In this document: positions 11,933 through 23,700 of the stretch, piece by piece
Layout: each line of letters starts with the position of its first letter
Numbering within the stretch: the first letter of the stretch is position 1
Origin: Coffea arabica
Lineage: Eukaryota > Streptophyta > Magnoliopsida > Gentianales > Rubiaceae
DNA length: 64,000 nucleotides
Assembly: GCF_036785885.1 (NCBI RefSeq)
Contig: NC_092323.1
Location: 3,450,501-3,514,500 of the forward strand
Direction of reading: 5' to 3'
The notes under the pieces: model-generated
What the model saw: only the letters and a program-made list of their open reading frames with translations
Database searches by the model: none
Told to the model about the DNA's origin: nothing
Position numbers and translations under genes: made by a program

Positions 11933-13180
11933 GTTTATGTGGTTTTTGACCTGGGTTTTCTTCGTCGTTGGACGTGAAGGCATCCGTTTGATTGTTCCGT
12001 TCTTCAGTTAAATGACTTATTAATGTACCAAACGGGCTAAAGTCTAAACCCAGATGAGTTAAAACTCCAGGTCTAGGCAAGAGAATATTCTGAATTTGCA
12101 CTTTCGTCCTAAATTTGCACCTTCATCCCATTAGTAACTTTATACTGCGTGTGCCCAATTTTGTGCACGATGTGAGTTTAGCATTTCCCCTTCTCAATTG
12201 TTTAAAGTAGCTACATCCGTTTGGTCAATTTCTTCTTCTCCTCCTCCTCCTTTTTTCCCTTGCCTAGCACTACATCAATAATTTACTTCTGAGAAAGATA
12301 ACGCTAATATCATCATGTAACTAAGGTAAATCCAGAGTTAAGAGTTTACAGTCCGTGGGGCATCAATCAATAATTACTATATGCGGCCTACCATGTTGCA
12401 ATATAAGATGAATCTTTAAATCGCTGATGAATTAAGCCACTAATATGTTTGGATTGTTATTTTCTAGAGTTTTTATGAGAAAATATACTGTAATAACTTG
12501 ATATTTATGAGGTAAAAAGGTAATTAAAAATATGATCATGAAAAACGTAAAAAATTTTTAGAGAAAAATGACAATCTAAACAAGACCTTATCCAACTACC
12601 ATAGCAAAATCACCTTGCTTAATGCCTTTGGTTACCTTTTAATTTATCTAACAAATTTTTATGTTATTTTTACTTGGATTTTGTACAGTATACCAAGTGT
12701 AGTTCACTCTCAGCGCTATGCAAATAAAAACCCATTTAAACTTAAGAAACACACTTCTATTCTACGTATCCAATCCCTTTTTGCAGACAAGTTGTGCTTT
12801 GCTTTAAATGGTTTTTGGCAAGTATTTTGAGGTATACTAACAAATTTTGGACTTCTCAATCTTATCATTCCTGTCACAATGCCCACAAGTGTTGAAGACT
12901 TTTGGCGCAGAGATGACCCTCTCAGTTACAGAGAGTATTCAAATCAATTATCGTCTCTTAATAAATTATGCATTAACATAATCTGATACGTAGTATTATG
13001 GACAACATGTTAGGCCCAGATGAATAGATTTATGGTTGCTTCTCGACAGAATAACTTCATTGCCATATTCATTTGTGCTGTTTGTTGGATGCATTAGCCT
13101 GTCTGTAGTTTAACATATTACACCATTGGCCTTTAATTTAAGTTATAGATGCGTATTAAGCTACAGCAAATCGCTGGTAA
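11933..13180. other. Intergenic, with one small MITE-like repeat
   Basis: No gene is recognisable. A MITE-like unit of about 145 bp (about 12444-12588) has inverted ends: gtttggattgttatttt on the left and aaaatgacaatctaaac on the right. A similar left end (gtttggatagtagattatt) appears alone near 61758. Short open frames here have no family resemblance. Confidence 0.5.
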
Positions 13181-13189
13181 AAGAATTAG

Positions 13190-14938
13190 GGGATAATATC
13201 AGAAACCTCCCCTGAGGTTTCTTGAAATATCACTAAGCTCCCCCCACATTTTGAAATCTCTCTTACCACCCTTTGAATTGACATTTTCTTAACAATGTCA
13301 GCCCCTCTAAGCAAAAGTAACAATAAAAAATGCATTTTGGAGGAGGGAGAGTATTTTAGTTCCCTTAATACCCTTAGGTTGACCGATACAATGACATAAG
13401 AAAGTTGCAGTAGGTGGAAAATGTGAATTGGAGAGTATTTTTCTGGCATGAGCACTGTTGCATGACCGTTGGACATGCAACGGCTACTTTGAGTGCTTCC
13501 AGTTTCTCCTTTAAAAGGTGAAACTACCGCTTGAAATAGCTGCGCAGATGGAGAGGTAACTGGGCAAAGAAATGGCTAGTTCATCCTTTAATTAGGACAC
13601 TCATACAATTAAACTAATTAAACTCATCCTTTAGGGTTTATGAAATGAATGCATTTAATTAAGTAACTAATTAAACTAATTAAATTACCTGCGAGTATTA
13701 CTTTCACATAATTAATTTATGTTAAATACAAAACCTACCAGTTTCTCTTTCGTAAAAATATGAGTGTAATACTTTTTGAGTTTTACTTACAACCATTTGT
13801 ATATTAAATATAAATTAAATGATTCAGAGCAAAATGCTCATAAATAGCTATTACTTTGTTCGTGTAATAGAGGAAACCCATAAAGAGCTGATATGTTATG
13901 GGCAATTTCTTTTTTCTTTTTTACTTTCACGTATTTAATTTATGTTAAATACAAAACCTACTAGTTTTCCTTTCGTAAAAATATTAGTATATCACTTTTT
14001 AAATTTTACTTACAAACATTTATGTATTTAACATAAATTATATGATTCAGAGTAAAATGCCTATAAATAGCTAGTACTTTATTCATATAATAGAAGAAAC
14101 CCGTAAAGAACTAATAAAAAGTGGGTAATTTCTTTTTTTACTTTCACATATTTAATTTATGTTAAATACAAAACTTACTAGTTTCCCTTTCATAATAATA
14201 TTAGTGAAACACTTTTTGAATTTCACTTATAAACATTTATGTATTTAATATAAATTAAATGATTTAAAGTAAAGTGCTCATAAATAGCTGGTACTTTATT
14301 CATATAATGGAAGAAACTCGTAAGGAACTGGTATGTTATGAACAATTTTTTTTACTTTCAAATACTTCATTTATATTTAAAGGAGGTTACTGCTATTTCT
14401 GTAAAAATATTTGTGTAATGACTTTTGAATTTTATTTGCAAATATTTATGTATTTAACATAAATTAAATGATTCAGAATAAAATGCCCATACAAACCTGA
14501 TACTTGGCTCATGTAATAGAGAAAAGTCATAAAGAGTTGGTACTTTATGGGATATTTCTTTTTTTTTAAATATTTAATTTATGTTAAATAGATAACTTAC
14601 TAGTTTTTTTCGTAAGAAATTACTATAACACTTTTTGAATTTTACTTAAAAATATTTATATATTTATTATAAATTGAATGTTTGATAGTAAAATGTCCAC
14701 AAAAAGCTTTAAGAGTAAAATATTTAATTGTTTTAATTTCTTTACTTTAATTTTTTTTTCCTTTTTATCAGCTAAATAAGGTAACAGCAGAAACAAGGGT
14801 ATTATTGGCAACTGATGAAGTCAACTAGTGACTTCTGACCCCACAATCACTTGAGGGGTGGTAAGAGAGATTTCCAAAATGTGGGGGGAGCTTAGTGATA
14901 TTTCAAGAAACCTCAGGGGAGGTTTCTGATATTATCCC
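13190..14938. mobile_element. Non-autonomous Mutator-like element (TIR-MULE), 1749 bp
   Basis: The inverted ends at 13190-13271 and 14856-14938 (82 and 83 bp) differ by one inserted base. Both begin GGGATAATATCAGAAACC. A perfect 9-bp target duplication, aagaattag, flanks it at 13181-13189 and 14939-14947; 9 bp is the hallmark of Mutator-like elements. No transposase frame is present. The interior is an AT-rich tandem array. The near-identity of the ends and perfect duplication indicate a recent insertion. The right end does not bring a recognisable gene fragment, so it is not an obvious Pack-MULE. Confidence 0.93.
13701..14760. repeat. Tandem array of about 208-223 bp units inside the MULE
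   Basis: Five successive units begin near 13701, 13924, 14141, 14355 and 14565, most opening with ctttca followed by atttaatttatgttaaata. Each carries an atgattcagagtaaaatg-like block and a closing aagagctggtatgttatggg-like block. Copies diverge progressively, so the array is older than its neat borders suggest or was mobilised as a block. Confidence 0.85.
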
Positions 14939-15044
14939 AAGAATTAGACGAGCGGTATTATTCAAATCAAATTATTACAGTATATATTTATTTTACATTT
15001 AAAAAACAATAGCAATCCATACTTGGACCCTTGCCTTATTGGTG

Positions 15045-15195
15045 GTGGTGGTGGGTGGTCAAGGATTCAACCCTTGCCTCATATCTTGTCACTTAATTGT
15101 AGCATCCTCTTACGGGATTTTTTCGTCAGCTCTCCCTTCCTTTAGACTAGATTAAAGTAGGTTATACAAATGTTATCGACAAAAAAAAAAAAAAA
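15045..15195 (+). mobile_element. SINE-like retroposon, 5' part uncertain
   Basis: A box B-like GGATTCAACCC (about 15063-15073) is followed by a body ending in tttagactagattaaagtagg and a 15-base A tail (15181-15195). A clear box A and a left target duplication were not found, so the 5' border is approximate. Confidence 0.5.
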
Positions 15196-15213
15196 TTTAA
15201 AGATTCAAGTAAT

Positions 15214-15298
15214 ATTTTCCCATCTTTAAAAGCAACTCCCCCTCCCTTTAGACTAGGTTAGGGTAGATCATACAAATGTTATCCAAAAAAAAAAAAAA
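15214..15298 (+). mobile_element. Truncated second copy of the same SINE tail, with 17-bp duplication
   Basis: It repeats the last part of the preceding element (tttagactaggttagggtag...) and its A tail. The flanks ttaaagattcaagtaat at 15197-15213 and 15299-15315 are identical. Either a truncated copy inserted just behind the first tail, or a tandem duplication with divergence produced this layout. Confidence 0.65.
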
Positions 15299-15315
15299 TT
15301 AAAGATTCAAGTAAT

Positions 15316-16574
15316 TATTTCAGAACAAAAAGAACAGCAAAGCCTGCACCGTATAGAACATATCATAATCTTTTTTTTTTCCCCCGTTTTCCGGGTACAA
15401 GAGTAATGCCTGCATAAAATAGAACGCAAACTAGCAACATGGATGAAAGGGAACCACATATAACAGCAAATGGCGATTCAACCGGACAGATTTGTTTTTA
15501 GGCCCTACTCGACAGTGGCTTGTTTGCTGGAAAAACACAAATAATCATATATACAGCTCTTTAGCTTTCATTACAACGACTTCATCTTCCAACAATTGGT
15601 GACAAAACATAAATTCTTTTTTTGGGCTACAAAGTTTCATTGTTACACATTTGGGCGTTAGTCACGAGTGTGAAAAAGTTGACAGATAATTCACACTCGA
15701 AACCAGAATATCGTCTCTCTCGCAAAGGTAAAAAAAAGAGACACTTACTGTTTTTCTTTTCTGGGTGGAACCATAGGATTTTTTTTCCCCCCGACATTTC
15801 TCGATTAACAAAGCGTCGAAGACTTCTTGTACTTCTGAGGATAAATGCCCGCAACCTCCGGAGCCTGGACCTGAATTCCAACTATATAGGGCCCAACATC
15901 TAACTTGGCCCATGAAGACAAACTTTCATGTTCATGATGCTTCTGTGTTTAATTTTTTTGGACTTGACTCCACTCCCACGAATCCCACATCTATATGCAT
16001 GACAAGTATTCTCATTTATTAATATGTGTTTTCATACATAGCCTGTAGCCAATGTACATATTGCGAAGTCCCTTCCTCCCCCTCAACTCCAAACAAAAAA
16101 AAAAAAAAAGAAAGAAAACTATATTCCATGAAATTGATCATGTTGAGCGGAAACAAAACAATATTCCCTGACATTCTCTGCATTGATTTTCTGCTATTGG
16201 TGCCAAAGGCTCAATATCAAGCCGGAACCAGGACAAATAACGACATAAAATTTTATTTCCCATGGATTTCATGACTTTCAATTAATTGAAAAAGATGTCG
16301 TCAAAAATTTCTTTCTCATGCAAGCATTATTTGAAGTGTACATGGCACCAATACAATTTCACACCAAAAGTTTTCAGTGGTGACGGGGACTCTTTGAGTC
16401 CTCTTTAATATCATCAAATTTAAGGTTTGAATCCATTAAAGTACTCTAATCTTAGAGTATTCTCAGTCACCGTCAAATTTAGGGTTTGAATCTTGAGTTT
16501 GTCTAACAATTGAAGGATGATAAAATGTGAGAAAATAATAGAGGAATTAGTGGTAGCCCATACTTATAAGAGTG
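15316..16574. other. Intergenic, no gene seen
   Basis: Contains several A and T runs and open frames without family resemblance. Two tgaatc-type blocks at about 16420-16495 look like old retroposon debris but lack borders. Confidence 0.5.
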
Positions 16575-16585
16575 AGATACCCGTG

Positions 16586-16762
16586 CCCTCCCTGAATTAG
16601 CTCTTCTGGTAGCAAGCGCCTCTTCAGGCCACGCTTACCAAGTTTCGAGTCTTGCCTGAGCTACCGCATCCGAGGGGGTAGGACCTCCCTCTCGAGCTGC
16701 AGGGAATTAGTCAGGCCGAATGGCCGAATACCCCCTTGTGTCTGAAAAAAAAAAAAAAAAAA
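16586..16762 (+). mobile_element. tRNA-derived SINE with 11-bp target duplication
   Basis: Flanked by agatacccgtg at 16575-16585 and 16763-16773. Box A-like TTAGCTCTTCTGGTAGC (about 16597-16613) and box B-like GTTTCGAGTCTTG (about 16643-16655) are spaced as in a tRNA. The 3' body has ggaattagtcaggcc and ends in about 19 A. The 3' words resemble those of the element at 211-497, suggesting a shared Au-like 3' module with a different head. Confidence 0.87.
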
Positions 16763-16773
16763 AGATACCCGTG

Positions 16774-17699
16774 GTTTATTTAAAAAAAGAAAAAAAAAAA
16801 GGAAGTTCACTTGTCAGCAGGAGAGTTCCAAAACGTCCCCTTCAGAGTTCAGACAGAAGATGAAAAGAGTGAGCTGTTCCCATTCCCACGGGAAAGCTCC
16901 CTTCTCTTGTTCTCGTCTTCCCAGTTCCCACCACTTTGGCATCTTGCTTCTGCACCTCGAGGGAATATGAATTTCTGAGTCGATTTGTGTCTTTATTTTC
17001 TAGTTCTTGATTCTTTAAAATATTTTATTGCGTCATTTCCACATCAATGAACCTTTCCAACATAGTCCACGTCACAAGAACGTTCGTTCCTCGAGCGATT
17101 GTGCCGAGTACAGTACAGCGACGAGTTCGTGAGATGGTGGAAACAAATTGGAAATTCAGTGCAAGATGGAATCCATTTGTTTATGAAGGCATCATGGCCC
17201 ATGCCAGAGTAGAAGAAGACCCTACTCACTTTCCCCTGCGACTTGCGATTATTGCCTGTAACATGGATCTTCTATTTATTAATGGTTATTCCCATTAGTA
17301 ATTATATAGTAAATCTTTTTGCATATCGACCCAGCCTTCCAAAATGTCGTACGATATCAAAAAAAAAAAATTTTTTTTTTAGCAAAAAAAATTAGAAAGA
17401 GAGTTTCGAATTCGAACTATATGATTCGCGTTTGCAGAGAGAGCGCTCGCTCCTGGCTTCTGGACTTTTGGTACAAGAAAGAATATCGGTGAACATGACT
17501 GACGTTTTCAAATATGAATTAGCAGTTTCTGTAATCATCGAAAATTGAATTTGGTAGTAAAAATACTTCTAACTGGTACAGATATCGAGTACGTAATTTT
17601 TTCACAAATTAAAGGTCAGGGCTGGGTGTATGTCGCTACTGATCATGGTATACCGGAATTCTGGTAAAAAAAAAAAGAAAGGACAATACTACCATTGAA
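16774..17699. other. Intergenic, 3' flank of the HD-Zip gene
   Basis: An 83-codon open frame at 17047-17298 on plus is the longest here, but it has no recognisable domain and no evidence of a promoter or splice partner. The stretch nearest 17699 is probably the 3' UTR of the HD-Zip gene. Confidence 0.45.
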
Positions 17700-18829
17700 T
17701 CAACGAAAATTTTGCTGGTTTGGCCATGTCGACCATGGAGAAAAACTAGGCTGTTCCTCAATATTGTTGAACGCGTTGCATAAGGCTTCATCCGAGGTGG
17801 TCTGATCGATCCTAGGACCTTGGAGATCTGGTCCCAGTGAGGCCTGGAGGAGATGATGAGTTGGACCAACTGCAGGTTGCTCCATTGTTGAAGGAAATGG
17901 CATATGATTACTGGTCGGATGAGAGTTTGGGATTATAAGTCCAGTTTCTACTGATGTGGTACCCAAGTTGACATCAATGCTGTTTTCGCGGCTTCCACTG
18001 CTCCAAGAAGCCTCATTTTCTCTATTATTCAAATTGATTGGTTCTACTGCAGCACTTAATTCCACGCTTTGTAGAGCCACTAGCTGCGGAATTTACATAC
18101 ATGGAGAACGAACAAAAAGGATCGAACAAGAAATCAAAGAAAATCTTGGAATTATACGTACGTATGTCTGTAATTGATTTTTAAGTAGCAGCAATGCCAA
18201 TCAGAATGTAGGAAAACGTACCTCAGAGTGAAATCGCTTGTTCTGAGCCCTGAGGAGTTCATTGTCAGCCTTGAGTATTTCGACTTGTCTCTTCAAAACC
18301 TCATAGTCTTTTTCCATTTGCTTAGTCTTCCATCTAGCTCTCCTGTTCTGGAACCATATGGCGACTTGCCTTGGTTGCAACCCCAGAGCCCTGGCTAGCT
18401 GCATTTTCCTCTCTGGCTCAAGCTTGCTACCCAACTCGAAACTTTTCTCGAGCACCTTCACCTGCTCCAAGTTGAGCCGCTTCTTCTTCTCCCCAAGTGG
18501 CGCAGCGCCGTCGTCAGACATGTCATCTTCTAGACGCAGCGCTTCTTCAGACATGTCAGCCCCAGAAAACGACATGGATCTCCTCATCAGGGCACCAGAA
18601 ATGCCTGCACCACCACCACCACCAAATAGTAATCATAAATTAAAACAAAGCACTAGTACTCATTAGAAAGGAAAGATAGAGAAAATTTTAATGAAATACT
18701 ACCAGGGAAGTCATGATGTGCCGTGCAAGGGGCAGAGGGATTATTGCTGGAAGGAAGGCGGTCATGATCTTGATGGTTTTGAAACATGGAGTCGACCGGG
18801 AAAAAGGTTTCCATATTACCATGAATCAT
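17700..18829 (-). CDS. Class I homeodomain-leucine zipper transcription factor (ATHB13/HAT7-like clade)
   Basis: HD-Zip I proteins are plant-specific nuclear regulators that bind CAATNATTG-type sites as dimers. Coding exons on minus are 18703-18829, 18222-18604 and 17700-18083, giving 297 residues. The homeodomain spans about 81-138 ([15 protein letters not shown] through the recognition helix [16 protein letters not shown]). It is followed at once by the leucine zipper ([22 protein letters not shown], about 139-170, continuing into exon 3). The acidic [15 protein letters not shown] stretch and the N-terminal [12 protein letters not shown] match the ATHB13/ATHB23/HAT7 group. The Trp- and aromatic-containing tail ([15 protein letters not shown]) is an activation motif typical of HD-Zip I. 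The start at 18829 is the first ATG in frame; ATGs 5 and 14 codons later are possible. Within the clade the exact orthologue cannot be named. Confidence 0.95.
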
Positions 18830-20248
18830 GAGAAACAAAATCCCCAAGGTTTAATTCATTCTGGTACGCGGAGGGTCTGGATTAGGAGTAGTTCTAGATT
18901 AAGCCTTATGCGGGGCTAATTATGAATGGCGATAGTAGAGACTAGAGATGAAGATGAGGGTGTGAAGAAGGAGAAGGAAATGGGAACATGGGTGGCAAAG
19001 ATGGAGGAAGGCCAGCGAGCCGATAATAATATGTTTAAAAGGAAAGAAAGAGAGAAATGTGAGGTGGTGCCTATGACTCATAAAAAAGATTCTATTTACC
19101 TGCAATGTGACACCATATGTATCCATTTCTTAAATACAACAAATAATAATAATAATAATAGTAAGCACTTGCGCGGGTTGTGTAATTTTATTTCTGGCTG
19201 TTCTTTTCTGTGCAAACAAATTGTTGCATTGCATCTTATATTGGGAGGTCGAAATGCATAGATCACCCCACGTGTATTCCCTTGTAATAGTATACTACTA
19301 ATACCTTCATTGCCCACTTTTTGGGTAATCAATTTATATATTGCTGCAAGTTTGGTATTGTCATCATTCGCTACATATTTTTGTTGAGTTTACCAAAAAA
19401 ATACGACGATAATTAAATCCAATAAGGAAAACGTATCTATGTGTATATATATATATATATATCTTACAAAATAAATTACTAACCATATTTATAAGCAATT
19501 CAGGCCCCCAAGACAACTAATTCATATTCATGTACCTTTTATCATAGCCAACAAAAATGTTGTTTTTCTCTCATTTCTTCTTTTTTCTTCGTTAAGAGTG
19601 TTCAACTAAATATTGCCCCGGCCGGGGAGGGGGAGGGGGAGCAAACCCCCTCCTTACTTAAAAAAAAAAAAAAAAAAAAAATTGGAGTTCAAGCAGAGAC
19701 ATGCTTAAGTAATCTACACACGAGTTTAGATTTGCATTGTAATTTTATGTATAAAAAAATTATATTTTTTATAAATATATTTTTTAATTATTTTTTATTT
19801 TATATATATCAAATTTCTATGACATTTTTTTTATGAAAAATTTAAATAAAAAAAAAAAAAAAAACAATCCAGACGGGACCAGTCCATATGACGGGCTTGG
19901 AGAGGACGTCTACAAATTATAATGGTTTACCGCCAACATATTTCCCGCGTATAATTGCATTTACTCTTGTGGGCTTTGCAAACCGGTATCCGTTCAACGG
20001 ACAGTATGCGCATTGTTTCCAAAAAAAAAAAACAAACCAGTGTCAAATCCTCTAGTCTGAAACCTAGGAAAAAAGAGGAGAGCTTATTTGTGAATTGCGA
20101 CGTGGGAATTTTATGCCCATAAGTTCGACTTGTTATTAGCTTTTTTTTTCTTTTCTCGAAATCAGTGTTAAAAAGAAAGCACAAGTCATAGCGAGTATAT
20201 ACAACCAGTCAATTAGAGCCGGCGGATTTTGGCTTTCAGCTGTACAAG
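18830..20248. other. HD-Zip promoter side and intergenic DNA
   Basis: The leader region on minus has several CT-rich stretches. A TA microsatellite lies at about 19443-19462, an AAT run at about 19140-19160 and an A21 run near 19660. No other gene was seen. Confidence 0.5.
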
Positions 20249-20256
20249 TATTTGAA

Positions 20257-20764
20257 AATATGGGGCCTATTTGAAACCTGAGTTTTTTAGGAGTTTGTCT
20301 AAAACTTTACTGTAATGCACTGTAGAAGTTTTTGAAAAAATTTTGTAGAAGTTTTTGTAAGGTGAAAAATTTTGTAAAAGTTTTTGTAAGGTGAAAAACT
20401 TTTTTTTCTTTTTTTTTTTCCACAGAGAGGTGGGGGAGGAATGGCACCGGACGTAGAGAGAAAAAAAAAAGACAAGAGAGGATGATGGCAGGGGAGGAAG
20501 AGGGGGAGAGGGAAAAAAAAAAAAAAGACCGGCACCGGCACCGGAAATTGGCGCCGGAACCGGCGACGGAGCCGGCAATGGAGGTGGTGGTGGGGGAGGA
20601 AGAAGAAGAAAAGCGGAAGGGAATTTTTTTTTGTTGTGTTTTGGATATTTTAAGTGTGTAGGTTAAAAACTTTGATAAGTTTTTTAGGGTTCCTGTAGCA
20701 CAAGTTGTTAAAATACTAGTATAATAAAAACTTGGTAAAAAATAGGGCTTCCAAACAGGCCCTA
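20257..20764. mobile_element. hAT-like non-autonomous element with GA-rich core
   Basis: Ends GGGCCTATTTGAAACC (left) and the inverse of GGGCCTGTTTGGAAGCC (right) face each other. Eight bases, tatttgaa, recur at 20249-20256 and 20765-20772 as a plausible target duplication, though the first bases of the two ends do not pair. The core carries purine tracts and repeated ccggcaccgg words. No coding capacity beyond low complexity. Confidence 0.6.
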
Positions 20765-20772
20765 TATTTGAA

Positions 20773-23700
20773 GCTTCTTATAACAAATTATTCAATCGAT
20801 TTCAGAAAATGAAAAAAGCAATTCAAATTTTTGTGTTTGGTTCTTAAATTCAAGAGGAATTGGAGATGTATCCTGTAAAAGTTCCAGTAACAATGGAATT
20901 TTGATCTTAATTAACTAGTCCACCAACTAGTCGGATGCAGCAATGCGTACATGAGAACTCAGGAACAAGTATATGGATAATTCTTTTTATACGCTGTTAG
21001 TACATAATTTTTTCGCATGAGTGGATTTAGATCATGACATATAAACATAAATTCAAACTTAAAATTTAAATTATGCACGTATAGTATACACTTAAAATTA
21101 TTAATGTACAAAAATTACTCCCCCACAGTATCAGCGCATAAAAAATTAATCCCAAGTATATTTGCAGTAATTAATCATCACATTAGTCCAGCAATTTTGA
21201 GCTGGACAAGAAAAAACTAAGAGCAAGAGCTGCACCGTAGCAATTGCCACGGGACATGCTTTCTCCAACCCTCGGGAGCTTTGTTGAAACTTGAAACGGA
21301 GGGAAAACCGTATGAAAAAAAATGAAGTAGAGAAGGTCAGCGTCAAAAATCAAGAGAACAACTTTCTTTTGTATTATACATAGTTACAAGTGAAGAGAGC
21401 TATTATAAATCTCAAATTTAAATTCGGATCAGTGCCCATACATTTCAACAGCGATAATGTAGGTATTCGTAAGTATAGTACAAGATTAATCCAATATGGT
21501 ACATGAACCATCACAATCTAACTTAACTTTGAAAAGAGGGACCTCCTTGCCGCGGCCTAACTTAAACTTTTCTTCTCCGGCCTAATCAATAAAGCAGCCC
21601 CATCTGGATTTCCATAGTAGTACCTATTTAACAAGCCTAGCTTTCTTTTGTATTTGTTTTGCTTGCACATCTCAAATTCCAGGCGTCCAGGAATGGGGAA
21701 AAATCGCTGGCAGAAAATTGGTATACGTCCGAAATCTGGTGATGGACAGAAGAAAATCAGAGGAATTAGCATCTGAAACGGATTGGCTAATAATTGCAGA
21801 ATGCTTTTGGAGAAATGGTTTTGTGGACGAGGACTGGAACCTGCAGGGAAGGTGCATCTAATGGTAGATTTGAGAGGCTGCTGTTGCAGGTCGCTGTAGA
21901 ACTGAGAATTTTGGGGGTGTTGGTGTCAGGTGTGGGTCTTGTTACTCACCACGCGAGTCTGGTCTAAAAATATAAAAGCTCCTCTCGCATCAAAATCACA
22001 TGGAGCCACTCTCTCTCTCTCTTAGTTGGATTGTTGTTTAGTGAGGGACGGGATTGGAAAACTGGAAACGGGAAAGACCCCTTTGGATTTGGATTCCAGG
22101 TGGTGGCTCGGCTCCACGTTATTTCATGCTCTGTTTCTTCTCACATGTTGCCCCTCTAAGGTCTACCCATGTGTCTCGCTTAAACAAAATTTCTTCCTCT
22201 TTCTCCCCCCCCCCCCCTCCCCGTCCTCTCCCCCCTTTTATCATTTTTTTATGTGATGAGATCATGTAGTAGTCTCCGGCGGCTCCATAGGTCTAATTAA
22301 ACTTCCTAAAATATGTTAGAATAGGAGTACAAGTAGAAGTAGATGCAGAATAGACTATTACCAACTATAAAAAAAAAAAATCATGTGATAGTAGAGTCTT
22401 TCTATTTTAATCATTTCGCCTTCCTGATCCAAAATTTCTCTAACTCGCTACAAATACTAATAAGTTCAAATTTACTTCAGAGAGGAGAGTAGTGTAGGTG
22501 AAACGTCCTAAATTTGAGATATTCTATTTATATTAAGAAAAAGAAAAGAAAAAATTTCAAATTTACTGATTTACCATAGCCTGTATTTGTAACATTGACC
22601 CCGTCTTTTATCCTTTGCCTGTGAGAAACCAATCATTGTGTATACCTGCTACAGATGTCCCTGACATGGCAATGCTCTTTCACAAAAAACAAAGTACTAA
22701 AAATTAAAGCGACTGGTAATAAACTACGGCTAAGCGAAATAATAAGATACTATAAAACATGTGACCGTATCCAATCCATATCTTTAAAGTATAATCAAGT
22801 GACTAACACATCCACCTCTCTCGTCTCTTCTGTAATCCATATAGCTTTTTGTGTTAAATTGTTTCCGGCTACCGATTTTTGTAACTTTGAAACAAACAGA
22901 TACCGGAAACAAAACCCTCATTCCTTATTTCCGTGACTTCTATAGACAGAGGATAGATGCAAAAAAAAAAAAAAAAAAAGGTAAATTTTAAGTATACATT
23001 GACCTATTAATTCTCTTTAATTAGACATGTCATTTAGGAGATAGGAAATAGTTAATTAAAATAACAACTTTTTTCACATATATAAATGTAACCGAGTGTA
23101 ATGATTTTTAATATATTCGCTTAGGCATGATTTAATTATACTAATGATTGGACGCCCGTCAAAAAACCATTTTTGGAAGTTGCAATAATTTTGATACCGT
23201 CATTAAATGATCAAAATCATCTGCAGCGGTATATTCTACCAAGATCACCTAAAAATTTTAGTAGAGTTCAATTTTGATAAGATGATGGGGATTGACTAGC
23301 AATTAATTTATTTAAAAAAGAAAAATATAAACGGGACATCATAAAACGTGGGCCACAACCTCACAGGTTTTGCAGTAGGCCGCCTTTGATTAGGTGAGAC
23401 AGAAATTCCCAATCCACTGGAGGCACAAATTAAACTCCTTGCCGAGTCAGGAGACTGACGACGTCAATGATTTTGGGCTTTACATGGATTGAGAAGGCAC
23501 TAATTTTGGGCCTTGGGATTTACAAAACTATTTTGAAGGCACTAATTAATTTCATGAAGATCAATTCTGGGGTCAACAATTGGGACGTTCACATGTTTTC
23601 TACAGGGTAGAATAACTTCGTCAATCCCTAAGGACATAAACAACATATCTCTAGGCAAGTGTTCATCTGATGCTCTAATCTTGGGTATTTGACATTTTAA

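Noticed and set aside
11605-12101. Open frames over the GA/GT and T runs
   Set aside because: They come from microsatellites and homopolymers; the predicted peptides are low-complexity.
13701-14760. Tandem array considered as a CRISPR-like or centromeric repeat
   Set aside because: Units are contiguous without spacers, number only five, and lie inside a bordered Mutator-like element.
17047-17298. 83-codon open frame, possible small protein
   Set aside because: No recognisable motif, no start context or partner exon; kept only as intergenic note.
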